Made by a program: the position numbers and the translations under genes | Source: Terrimonas ginsenosidimutans | Lineage (GTDB): Bacteria > Bacteroidota > Bacteroidia > Chitinophagales > Chitinophagaceae | Length of the DNA stretch: 58,981 nucleotides | Direction of reading: 5' to 3' | NCBI RefSeq assembly: GCF_022012415.1 | Contig: NZ_JAKLTR010000028.1 | Span: 1-58,981 of the forward strand | Notes under the pieces: generated by a model | Database searches by the model: none | What the model was told of the DNA's origin: nothing | What the model saw: the letters and a program-made list of their open reading frames with translations, nothing else | Shown: positions 8,938-16,024 of the stretch, piece by piece | Layout: each line of letters begins with the position of its first letter | How positions within the stretch are numbered: position 1 is the stretch's first letter

Positions 8938-9118
8938 GCGATCGTTGTTGAGAAAAACATCGCTCAGATCAGAAAATGGTGTTTGAAAAAACCGGTATTT
9001 GCGGGAGGCAGATGTTTTCGCCCGCCATGGGGTATCAAACATTGATTTTCCCGAACTTTCTTACTTTTACCGTCCGGGCGCCATCCATCTCAGGCGTCGC
9101 GTAAAAGAATTGTACATT

Positions 9119-9574
9119 ATGACATCTTCATTTGACCTGAATAAGCCCATAGCCATCGGCAGTGACCATGCCGGTTTTGATTACAAAGAGCAATTGATCT
9201 CCTTCCTGGAAGGAAAGGGATTGTCTTATAAAGATTTTGGTCCGTTTTCCAGGGATTCTGTTGATTACCCTGACTACGCCCATCCGGTTGCGGAGGCAGT
9301 GGAAAGTGGTGATTGCGCTTTTGGGATACTGCTTTGCGGCAGTGCCAATGGCGTGGCGATCACTGCCAATAAGCACCAGCAGATCCGGGCAGGTATTTGC
9401 TGGGGCGATGAGATCGCTCAGCTGGTCCGGCAGCATAATGACGCCAATGTACTTTGCATACCCGCTCGCTTCGTACGCGAAGAGGATGCCGAGAAAATGG
9501 TGACCACGTTTATTACAACCCCATTCGAGGGCGGAAGACATGCGAACAGGGTGGGAAAGATCGCCTGCTCGTGA
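9119..9574 (+). CDS. rpiB: Ribose-5-phosphate isomerase B
   Basis: A 151-residue cytoplasmic enzyme interconverting ribose 5-phosphate and ribulose 5-phosphate in the pentose phosphate pathway. The diagnostic motifs are IAIGSDHAGFDYKEQL near the N-terminus, the active-site segment LLCGSANGVAITANK with the catalytic Cys, and DANVLCIPARF; the terminal HANRVGKI segment is also typical. The start at 9119 (MTSSFDLNKP) is supported by the family alignment; an upstream extension of 40 residues has no homology that I recognise. The gene stands alone between tatC and the M28 peptidase gene. Confidence 0.95.
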   Translation: MTSSFDLNKPIAIGSDHAGFDYKEQLISFLEGKGLSYKDFGPFSRDSVDYPDYAHPVAEAVESGDCAFGILLCGSANGVAITANKHQQIRAGICWGDEIAQLVRQHNDANVLCIPARFVREEDAEKMVTTFITTPFEGGRHANRVGKIACS

Positions 9575-9577
9575 GAT

Positions 9578-9620
9578 CGTTGACCGCTAACCGTTGACCG
9601 TTCTCCGTTGACCGGTTGCC
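9578..9620 (+). repeat. Heptamer array, CGTTGAC type
   Basis: Six 7-base units, CGTTGAC, CGCTAAC, CGTTGAC, CGTTCTC, CGTTGAC, CGGTTGC, starting four bases after the rpiB stop codon. The same unit makes the inverted arrays in front of lysS at 43850-44058. No inverted partner is seen in this spacer. Confidence 0.75.
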
Positions 9621-9797
9621 GGGGAAATGATGCACATTTTACCTTCTGCATTATTTTTTCGTACGGCTCTTTTTAAAACGAGGGCGGTCAGGTTGACCAG
9701 ATATCCATCCAGCCATTTATCAAAACCTTCCACTCACTTCCACTTTTTCCCTTAAGTTTGAGGCTATTCTTTTTCAATTACAAAACATATTACAACC

Positions 9798-11333
9798 ATG
9801 AGAAGATTACTGCTCCCGGTTTCCCTGGGGCTGAGCCTGTTTGCTACGGCACAAAAAACAGGTAACCCGGCAAGCTTTGCCAAATCAATCACTGCAGAGG
9901 ACATGAAGCGTCACCTTTACATTATTGCGGGCGCGGAAATGGAAGGTCGTGACACCCCTTCACCAGGCCTGGAAAAAGCAGCTGACTACATCGAAAATCA
10001 TTTTAAATCACTGGGACTATTGCCAGGCAACAACGGAAGCTACCGCCAGACTTATCCGCTGTATAAAGACTCTATGACGTCTGCCACGCTGAAAGTAAAT
10101 GGCACTGGTTTCACGCTGACCAAAGACTTCCAGCCACAGCTTTCGATGAGCCATACTTCTGAGCTTCGTTTCTCTGAGGTGGTCTTCGCCGGTTATGGTA
10201 TCGTGGATGGTGAGCTTGACGCGTACAAAGACCTTAACGTTCGTGGTAAACTGGTTATGATCGTAGACGGAGCTCCTGCTACCTACAAACCAACCACCCA
10301 GGGATTCAACTCTCCTGCAGGTATGCCCGCTAAAGTGGCAAAAGCACAGGAAAAAGGTGCTGCTGCGGTACTGGTCGTGTATGGCAATTTCCCGCGTAAT
10401 ACTTTCAATGCCTCGGGTAACTACAATATGAATGGTTATCCTGCTTCAGTTTATCCGCAAACATTCAGCATTTCCTCTTCCGTTGCTGCTACGATCCTCG
10501 GATTGACCGGCACGAATGTGATCGATAAAATGAAAGCAGAACCTATCGCCCCGGCTGTTTACAAAGCGAACATCGATATGGGCTTTACAAAAACAACCCT
10601 CACAGCAAGCGCATCAAATGTGATCGCAGTACTGGAAGGAACAGATAAAAAAGACGAATACATTTTCCTCACGTCACACTATGATCACGTAGGTAAAAGA
10701 CCTGATGGCACTATTTACTATGGCGCGGATGATGATGGTAGCGGCACAACCGGCATCCTCGAGCTGGCGGAAGCATTCGCAAAAGCAAAAGCAGCTGGTA
10801 AAGGCCCGCGCAGAACGGTTGTATTCATGACTGTAAGCGGTGAAGAAAAAGGCCTGTGGGGTTCTGCATACTATGCAAACCACCCGATCTTCCCACTGGA
10901 AAAAACATCTGTTGACCTGAACATCGACATGATCGGCCGTATCGGCGAAGAATACCTGAAAGATAAAGACTCTGCGAACTTCGTTTACATCATCGGCGAT
11001 GATAAACTAAGCACAGATCTTACTCCGATCACCGACGCAGCGAACAAAAACGTAAAGCTGAAACTCGACAGGAAATACAACGACCTGAATGACAGGAACC
11101 GGTTCTACTATCGCAGTGATCACTACAACTTCGCAGAAAAAGGAGTTCCGATCATTTTCTACTTCAATGGTGTACACGCGGACTACCACCGTCCAACAGA
11201 TACGCCTGACAAGATCAACTATCCGTTGATGGCGAAAAGAGGTCAACTTGTATTCTATACAGCCTGGGAAATGGCTAACAGGAATGAAATGCTGAAGCGT
11301 GACCTAAAGCTGGACAAGCCTAAAGGATTCTAA
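9798..11333 (+). CDS. Secreted M28-family zinc peptidase with PA domain
   Basis: A 511-residue exported metallopeptidase, likely an aminopeptidase acting in the periplasm or outside. Residues 1-18 are a signal peptide. Residues about 110-270 include a protease-associated (PA) insert. The M28 domain shows the two-zinc ligand set in order: TSHYDHVG near 293, GADDDGSG near 312, GEEKGLWGS near 350, NIDMIGR near 376 and the late VHADYHRPTD near 460. All expected ligands are present, so it should be active. It is followed by a strong terminator and stands as a single-gene unit. Confidence 0.93.
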   Translation: MRRLLLPVSLGLSLFATAQKTGNPASFAKSITAEDMKRHLYIIAGAEMEGRDTPSPGLEKAADYIENHFKSLGLLPGNNGSYRQTYPLYKDSMTSATLKVNGTGFTLTKDFQPQLSMSHTSELRFSEVVFAGYGIVDGELDAYKDLNVRGKLVMIVDGAPATYKPTTQGFNSPAGMPAKVAKAQEKGAAAVLVVYGNFPRNTFNASGNYNMNGYPASVYPQTFSISSSVAATILGLTGTNVIDKMKAEPIAPAVYKANIDMGFTKTTLTASASNVIAVLEGTDKKDEYIFLTSHYDHVGKRPDGTIYYGADDDGSGTTGILELAEAFAKAKAAGKGPRRTVVFMTVSGEEKGLWGSAYYANHPIFPLEKTSVDLNIDMIGRIGEEYLKDKDSANFVYIIGDDKLSTDLTPITDAANKNVKLKLDRKYNDLNDRNRFYYRSDHYNFAEKGVPIIFYFNGVHADYHRPTDTPDKINYPLMAKRGQLVFYTAWEMANRNEMLKRDLKLDKPKGF

Positions 11334-11350
11334 TTCAGTGTCTAATAAAT

Positions 11351-11393
11351 AATAATAAAGGCAGCTCGGATATTCCGGCTGCCTTTATTATTT
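11351..11393 (+). terminator. Rho-independent terminator after the M28 peptidase
   Basis: Perfect 15-bp stem (AATAATAAAGGCAGC and its complement) with a small inner CGG/CCG extension, then TTTT. It starts 17 bases after the stop codon. Confidence 0.85.
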
Positions 11394-11416
11394 TGTGAAA
11401 GAACCAAAACCACTAT

Positions 11417-11893
11417 ATGTCAAACGAACAAACTCCTGTCACAAACAACAATGATGTGATCGCAGATCATTTCGATGAATTAAGACAGATCGAATTGGAA
11501 GGATATGAACTTGCCGTTAAGAAAGCAAGAAATGCTTTATTTCTTGTAGCAGGTCTTATCCTGTTCTGGGAATTATATGCAAGCTATCGTGATGCGGGTT
11601 CACTGGATTTCACCGTCACTGCATTTGCGGTCATCGTGTCCGGAATATTTGTCGCACTTGCGTTATGGACCAAAAAGAAGCCATACACGGCACTGGTCTC
11701 CGGCATCATTGCCTTCATTCTCTATAAATTGCTTGTAATAGCTGCAAACGGATACATTGAAGGAGGTGAAGGGATTGTCAAAGGTTTAATGAGCGGTATT
11801 ATTTTTACCGTCGTCATATTTGTTCAGTTATTCCGCCCGCTTAGTGATGCAAAAGAATTGCAACGGGCAAAAGAAGAAAAAATAGCTAAATAA
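11417..11893 (+). CDS. Small multi-spanning membrane protein, unknown function
   Basis: A 158-residue protein with a charged soluble N-terminus (about residues 1-42, acidic and helical) and four hydrophobic segments near 43-60, 70-88, 93-112 and 128-145. The C-terminus is charged (KELQRAKEEKIAK). I do not recognise a named family; proteins of this layout are common in Chitinophagaceae. It follows a terminator, so it probably has its own promoter, and it converges with the deoxyhypusine-synthase-like gene. Confidence 0.65.
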   Translation: MSNEQTPVTNNNDVIADHFDELRQIELEGYELAVKKARNALFLVAGLILFWELYASYRDAGSLDFTVTAFAVIVSGIFVALALWTKKKPYTALVSGIIAFILYKLLVIAANGYIEGGEGIVKGLMSGIIFTVVIFVQLFRPLSDAKELQRAKEEKIAK

Positions 11894-11941
11894 TTATTTG
11901 ACTGATCAGGTGCTCTTAATAGTAAGTACCTGAAAAAAATA

Positions 11942-11995
11942 AAGGTTTAAATGTTCAATGCCTTTCCGGAGAATAACATTGAACATTTAAACCTT
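11942..11995. repeat. 19-bp perfect AT-rich inverted repeat between convergent genes
   Basis: AAGGTTTAAATGTTCAATG at 11942-11960 is perfectly mirrored at 11977-11995 across a 16-base loop. The right arm continues in 7-base steps (CATTGAA, CATTTAA, ACCTTAA). It lies between two convergent genes and could act as a bidirectional transcription stop. It is also a short member of the heptamer class seen elsewhere in the window. Confidence 0.75.
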
Positions 11996-12021
11996 AAACT
12001 TTTGAACTTAACTCTCCTGGC

Positions 12022-12996
12022 TTATTGCCCCAGGATCCACGCAAAGATCAACGGCGCTACGATCGTAGCATCACTTTCCACAATGAATTTCGGTGTATTG
12101 ATATCCAGTTTACCCCAGGTGATCTTCTCATTGGGCACTGCACCTGAATAAGAACCAAATGAAGTGGTAGAGTCACTGATCTGGCAGAAGTAGCTCCAGA
12201 AAGGAACATCATGCCACTCAAGATCCTGGTACATCATTGGCACAACACAGATCGGGAAATCTCCTGCGATGCCGCCTCCGATCTGGAAGAAACCAACGCC
12301 TTTACCTGAAGAGTTATGACGGTACCAGTCAGCCAGCCAAACCATGTACTCGATACCATTCTTTACCGTACTTGCCTGCAGTTCGCCTTTGATCACGTAG
12401 CTCGCGAAGATGTTACCAGTGGTACTGTCTTCCCAACCCGGAACAACGATCGGAATATTCTTTTCAGCAGCGGCAACGATCCAACTATCCTTCGGATCGA
12501 TCTCATAGTATTGTTCAAGCTCGCCGCTTAATACAGTTTTATATAGGAACTCATGCGGGAAATAGCGCTCGCCCTTTGCTTCAGCGTCTTTCCACTGCTT
12601 TACAAGGTGTTTCTGTAAACGACGAAATGCCTCTTCTTCAGGGATACATGTGTCTGTTACGCGGTTGTAATGATTTTCAAGCAGGTCCCACTCATCCTGC
12701 GGAGTAAGATCGCGGTAGTTTGGAACTCTCTTGTAGTGAGAATGCGCTACAAGGTTCATTACGTCTTCTTCCAGGTTCGCACCTGTACAGCTGATGATCT
12801 GGATCTTATCCTGACGGATCATTTCTGCCAGTGAAATGCCAAGCTCGGCAGTACTCATGGCTCCGGCAAGAGATACAAGCATTTTTCCGCCTTCCAGCAA
12901 ATGGGTTTCATACCCTTTTGCGGCATCTACCAATGCTGCTGCGTTGAAATGGCGATAATGATGCTCGATGAATTTTGAAACTGGTCCTTTGTTCAT
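12022..12996 (-). CDS. Deoxyhypusine-synthase-like enzyme
   Basis: A 324-residue cytoplasmic protein of the deoxyhypusine synthase family, which uses NAD to move an aminobutyl group from spermidine. Family landmarks: VSLAGAMSTAELGISLAEMI and the ISCTGANLEEDVMNL segment in the N-terminal half, PIVVPGWEDS in the middle, GGGIAGDFPICVVPMM, and SGAVPNEKITWGK near residue 296 with the Lys equivalent to the covalent-intermediate Lys. Bacteria lack eIF5A, so the acceptor is unlikely to be eIF5A; bacterial members are thought to act in polyamine metabolism, for example homospermidine formation. The start at 12996 fits the family. It is a single gene, preceded by an AAAAGTC heptamer array. Confidence 0.85.
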   Translation of the reverse strand: MNKGPVSKFIEHHYRHFNAAALVDAAKGYETHLLEGGKMLVSLAGAMSTAELGISLAEMIRQDKIQIISCTGANLEEDVMNLVAHSHYKRVPNYRDLTPQDEWDLLENHYNRVTDTCIPEEEAFRRLQKHLVKQWKDAEAKGERYFPHEFLYKTVLSGELEQYYEIDPKDSWIVAAAEKNIPIVVPGWEDSTTGNIFASYVIKGELQASTVKNGIEYMVWLADWYRHNSSGKGVGFFQIGGGIAGDFPICVVPMMYQDLEWHDVPFWSYFCQISDSTTSFGSYSGAVPNEKITWGKLDINTPKFIVESDATIVAPLIFAWILGQ

Positions 12997-13068
12997 GTTA
13001 TATGATTTTAGACCGCCTTCAGATCCGCTTCAGCGGAGACATTGCGGGAATGAGCGGCAAAAATAAGA

Positions 13069-13103
13069 ATAAGTCAAAAGTCAAAATTAAAAAGTAAAAA
13101 AAT
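13069..13103. repeat. Degenerate heptamer array, AAAAGTC type
   Basis: Units ATAAGTC, AAAAGTC, AAAATTA, AAAAGTA, AAAAAAT upstream of the deoxyhypusine-synthase-like gene; closely similar to the array upstream of gmk at 6486-6520. Confidence 0.5.
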
Positions 13104-13290
13104 ACCCGGCGGGAGGTTGAATTTGCTTTACAGGTGCCGAATATTCTTTAAGAAGATGTCAAAACTGACAACCGAGCCGGAAAGCTGTCTTTGCGCAAAG
13201 TCTGTTCAACAATCCTTTCCAGGTAATCAGACTGAGGCGGCCGGTTATATGCTTACATGGATTGGTCTACACCCTTTTTAATTTTTAATT

Positions 13291-13319
13291 AAAAAAACCC
13301 GCTCTTAAGGAGCGGGTTT
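13291..13319 (-). terminator. Terminator downstream of the PepSY-like / small membrane protein pair
   Basis: Perfect 10-bp stem AAACCCGCTC / GAGCGGGTTT with a 5-base loop; read on the minus strand it ends in a run of T. It lies about 30 bases past the small reading frame at 13349-13474, which places that frame inside the transcript. Confidence 0.85.
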
Positions 13320-13348
13320 CTGCCGGCATATTAAATCACTGTTACCGT

Positions 13349-13474
13349 TTATGCTTTGATTCCGTGTTGTCCTGACAGATCCGACTGCCGGTAGGCGGCT
13401 TCCTGTTTTTTCTGAACGATCAATTGGATAAGGTAGATTGGAACCAGGGCTATAAACAACAAGCCTAAAAACAT
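13349..13474 (-). CDS. Predicted 41-residue single-span membrane protein
   Basis: A short frame that starts with ATG at 13474, four bases after the stop codon of the upstream PepSY-like gene, and ends in TAA at 13349-13351. The product has a hydrophobic helix at residues 2-20 (MFLGLLFIALVPIYLIQLIV) followed by a polar, basic tail (QKKQEAAYRQSDLSGQ). It lies between that gene and a perfect terminator, so it is very probably transcribed. No family is recognised. Tight spacing suggests translational coupling; this is inference. No Shine-Dalgarno site is seen, which is normal for the phylum. Confidence 0.5.
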   Translation of the reverse strand: MFLGLLFIALVPIYLIQLIVQKKQEAAYRQSDLSGQHGIKA

Positions 13475-13478
13475 GTGC

Positions 13479-13922
13479 TTATTTTTTCACGCGCTCTTTA
13501 CTCAACACTTCACCAAGGCTGTTGAATTTAACGGTATACTTTTTCACTCCTTCTTCGATCGCCAATGCATAGGTGGTGCCTTCATCTGTAGAAACTTCTC
13601 TCACTTCCGTTACAACAGGTGATTTGAACTTCTGATCCACGGCACGGATCACGATCATTGGAAGCTGATCAAAGAACATATTGCGTATTGAACCTACGAA
13701 CTCCGCATTCGAGTTGAAGTAGGCAACTGTGCTATGGCCACCCCAAACAAAAGATACTTTCATCACATCCTGGTCAGTGCGAGACCAGATAATGTTCTGC
13801 GCTCCCGCAAACTGCTTGTTAAATGCCTGCTCCGCTTTAGGATCTGCTTTCTCAACTGGATTTGCAAAAGAAGAAACGATACTTACTGTAAGTACTACTG
13901 CTGCTAAAAAAAACTTTTTCAT
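13479..13922 (-). CDS. Small secreted PepSY-like protein (paralog 1)
   Basis: A 147-residue exported protein with a signal peptide (residues 1-20, ending SSFA-NPVEKA). The mature part has the pattern of small periplasmic PepSY/BLIP-like proteins of Bacteroidota: an opening helix with AFNKQFAGAQNIIWSRTDQDVMKVSFVWGG, a turn with AYFNSNAEFVGSIRNM, and a closing strand pair around TYALAIEEGVKKYTVKFNSLGEVLSKE. Two paralogs of the same size and layout are at 14360-14797 and 21573-22019. The function is unknown; these domains usually act as inhibitors or binding modules. It seems to form a unit with the small membrane protein downstream. Confidence 0.7.
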   Translation of the reverse strand: MKKFFLAAVVLTVSIVSSFANPVEKADPKAEQAFNKQFAGAQNIIWSRTDQDVMKVSFVWGGHSTVAYFNSNAEFVGSIRNMFFDQLPMIVIRAVDQKFKSPVVTEVREVSTDEGTTYALAIEEGVKKYTVKFNSLGEVLSKERVKK

Positions 13923-14294
13923 GACTAATGGTTTAATTGGTTAATGGTTTCGAGATTGTGTTTGTATTTGTCTGTTTGTTATTAAGACGTATCAAAAGTA
14001 CCTTAGGTTACAGGTTCAGAAAAGTAAATTGGGATTGGTGGTAGCGAATGTTAATGGGAATAACAATCATTAACCTTGGAGAAGGTTGGCGATGTTACCG
14101 CCTAAAGATCTGATGTGACAATGAAGGAAGAATATTTTTAAACGAAGAGTTTTCATTCATCGAAACTATATAACAGAGGATCCTTTCACTTAACTAATAA
14201 CTAAAGAAATCTGTCATTTACTAAATGTTTCTTTTTCATTCTCCTCTTCAGCGCTTTCACTACCGATCTTCTATAACCCTTTCCAGAAAAAGGA
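13923..14294. other. Spacer without recognisable gene
   Basis: Upstream region of the PepSY-like gene and downstream region of the next one. No gene, array or strong palindrome apart from the terminator that begins at 14295. Confidence 0.4.
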
Positions 14295-14328
14295 AAACCC
14301 CGTCTCCTGGAAGAGAGAACGGGGCTTT
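14295..14328 (-). terminator. Terminator after PepSY-like paralog 2
   Basis: Stem CCCCG-TCTC against GAGAACGGGG with one bulge and flanking A/T pairs; on the minus strand it ends in CCTTTTTCTGG. It lies about 30 bases after the stop codon at 14360. Confidence 0.7.
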
Positions 14329-14359
14329 ATTTACCACACACCAAAACTAACTGCGTTGA

Positions 14360-14797
14360 TTATGCTTTTGTTGATTTCTTGTATACACTCCATTTGCCGC
14401 CATTGCTTGATTTCAAAGTGATCTTTGAATCAGCCTGCTCAAGCGTGATATAATAATGTGTGCCATCTTCATTTGAAACTTCGAACAGCTCTGTGATCCA
14501 ACGGTCAGCGTAATCTTTCTTCAGTGAAGTCTGCAGGTTGCCCGGCAGATCCAGTGAGCTGATATTGCGGGCAAGACCCAGCATCTGGCCATCAAATGAA
14601 TAGAAAGCTGTTACATACTGCTCATTATAAATGAACGCTGCTTTGTAAAAGCCGGTACCAACTGTCCACTGTACTTCTTTTGCATCACCGAACTCTGTAT
14701 TGAATGCTGATAATACTACTGTGCTGACTTTTACATCTTTTGCAAATACAACCATACTGCTGATGGCGATTGCGAGGGTGAGGATGATCTTTTTCAT
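14360..14797 (-). CDS. Small secreted PepSY-like protein (paralog 2)
   Basis: A 145-residue exported protein; residues 1-19 are a signal peptide ending SSMVVFA-KDVKV. The layout matches paralogs 1 and 3: an AFNTEFGDAKEVQWTVGTGFYKAAFIYNEQ segment corresponds to AFNKQFAGAQNIIWSRTDQDVMKVSFVWGG of paralog 1, then AFYSFDGQMLGLARNISSLDLP, then a C-terminal strand pair (HYYITLEQADSKITLKSSNGGKW). The TDQDVMK-like region is variable, so divergence is substantial. Single-gene unit with its own terminator. Function unknown. Confidence 0.7.
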   Translation of the reverse strand: MKKIILTLAIAISSMVVFAKDVKVSTVVLSAFNTEFGDAKEVQWTVGTGFYKAAFIYNEQYVTAFYSFDGQMLGLARNISSLDLPGNLQTSLKKDYADRWITELFEVSNEDGTHYYITLEQADSKITLKSSNGGKWSVYKKSTKA

Positions 14798-15051
14798 AAT
14801 TTTTTATTTTTTGTGGTTTCAGGTTTTTATTTCCTTTTAAATATGTCCGGTTATTAACCGTGTTGTGTATCTAAGACGTGGCAAAAGTAGATTAGGTTAC
14901 ATCCATCTGCAAGCTAATTGTGACTAATGGAAACCAGTGTTAAACACTGTTAACGCGTGTTATTGCCTGTTAACCGCACATCCTTTCTTAATACCATCCG
15001 TAAACCAGAATTTCACATTTGATACAGTTATGATTAGGAAGTTTACGATAG

Positions 15052-15074
15052 TATTTAGATATTTGTCTAAATAT
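15052..15074 (+). promoter_or_regulatory. Palindromic operator upstream of the ArsR/SdpR-like regulator
   Basis: Perfect 8-bp arms TATTTAGA (15052-15059) and TCTAAATA (15066-15073) separated by six bases. A second overlapping palindrome, ATATTT-GTCT-AAATAT, lies at 15059-15074. The site ends about 20 bases before the regulator ATG at 15094, where ArsR-family autorepressors commonly bind. Confidence 0.7.
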
Positions 15075-15093
15075 TTAATGAATCAACTGGTAA

Positions 15094-15357
15094 ATGAATA
15101 CGGTTTTCAAAGCGTTGAATGACCCCACCCGAAGGAAGATCCTTGAGTTATTGCAGGAAAGAGATATGACTGCGGGTGAGATAGTAGAGCATTTCAATAT
15201 CTCTGGCCCAAGCATTTCACACCATCTTGATCTGTTGAAGCAGGCAAACCTTGTTTTTTCAGAAAAGGACGGTCAGTACGTTTATTATTCATTGAACATC
15301 ACTGTGGTGGATGAAATAGTTAAATGGTTTATGCAGTTCAAACTAAAAAAGAAATAG
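15094..15357 (+). CDS. ArsR-family winged-helix repressor, SdpR-like
   Basis: An 87-residue transcription factor with one winged helix-turn-helix. It begins MNTVFKALNDPTRRKILELL, the hallmark of the ArsR/SmtB fold, with the recognition helix around GPSISHHLDLLKQANLV and the wing around SEKDGQYVYYSL. There are no Cys clusters, so metal sensing is unlikely. The next gene, one base downstream, encodes an SdpI-like protein, and the pairing matches the Bacillus SdpR/SdpI immunity-and-autorepressor arrangement. A palindromic operator lies directly upstream, supporting autoregulation. Confidence 0.9.
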   Translation: MNTVFKALNDPTRRKILELLQERDMTAGEIVEHFNISGPSISHHLDLLKQANLVFSEKDGQYVYYSLNITVVDEIVKWFMQFKLKKK

Positions 15358-15358
15358 C

Positions 15359-16024
15359 ATGAAGATCCTTAAGAAAATTATCTGGCTATTTATGCTGGCG
15401 CCGATCGTTTATCTGTTTAGTATCTGGCAGCAACTGCCTGAATCCGTTGCTTTACACTTTGATATCAACGGGAACCCTGACCGGTATGGCAGCAAGAAAG
15501 AATTGTGGGGTTCCGCACTTCTCCTGCTGGGCGTAAGTATTGGCGTTTATTTGATGATTACGAATATTAACCGCATTGACCCCAAGCGATATGCTAAAGA
15601 AATGCAGGATAAATATGATAAGATGGCCGTGGCTATCGCGCTGTTTCTTTCTGTTATCCATTTTTTTGTGATCAGCAGTGCGTCGAGCGGCAGGATCAGC
15701 TTTTCACCTGGAGTAGTTTTCGCACTCGTGTCTGCTTTGTTCGCCGTGATGGGTAATTATATGTATAATATCAAACCCAATTATTTCATCGGCATTCGTG
15801 TGCCCTGGACGCTGGAGAGTGAAGACAATTGGAAAAAAACGCATCATCTGGCATCACGGATGTGGTTTGTCGCTGGTATTATTATGGCAATACTCACATT
15901 GCTTCTTCCAACAACACCAGGCATGATCGTATTCTTTGCCGGTACTTTTCTCATTACCACCATACCTATTATCTATTCTTATAAACTATTTATTAAAGAA
16001 CGAAATCAAAAAAACCAACTATGA
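15359..16024 (+). CDS. SdpI-family membrane protein (DUF1648 plus SdpI domains)
   Basis: A 221-residue inner-membrane protein with about six hydrophobic helices. Residues 10-55 are a DUF1648-like segment (LPESVALHFDINGNPDRYGSK), and the C-terminal part has the SdpI signature NYFIGIRVPWTLESEDNWKKTH. In Bacillus subtilis SdpI gives immunity to the SdpC toxin and sequesters SdpR at the membrane. Here no sdpC-like toxin gene is seen, so an envelope-stress sensing role with the upstream repressor is inference. Start is one base after the regulator stop codon; the stop overlaps the next gene by four bases (ATGA), so the three genes form an operon. Confidence 0.9.
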   Translation: MKILKKIIWLFMLAPIVYLFSIWQQLPESVALHFDINGNPDRYGSKKELWGSALLLLGVSIGVYLMITNINRIDPKRYAKEMQDKYDKMAVAIALFLSVIHFFVISSASSGRISFSPGVVFALVSALFAVMGNYMYNIKPNYFIGIRVPWTLESEDNWKKTHHLASRMWFVAGIIMAILTLLLPTTPGMIVFFAGTFLITTIPIIYSYKLFIKERNQKNQL

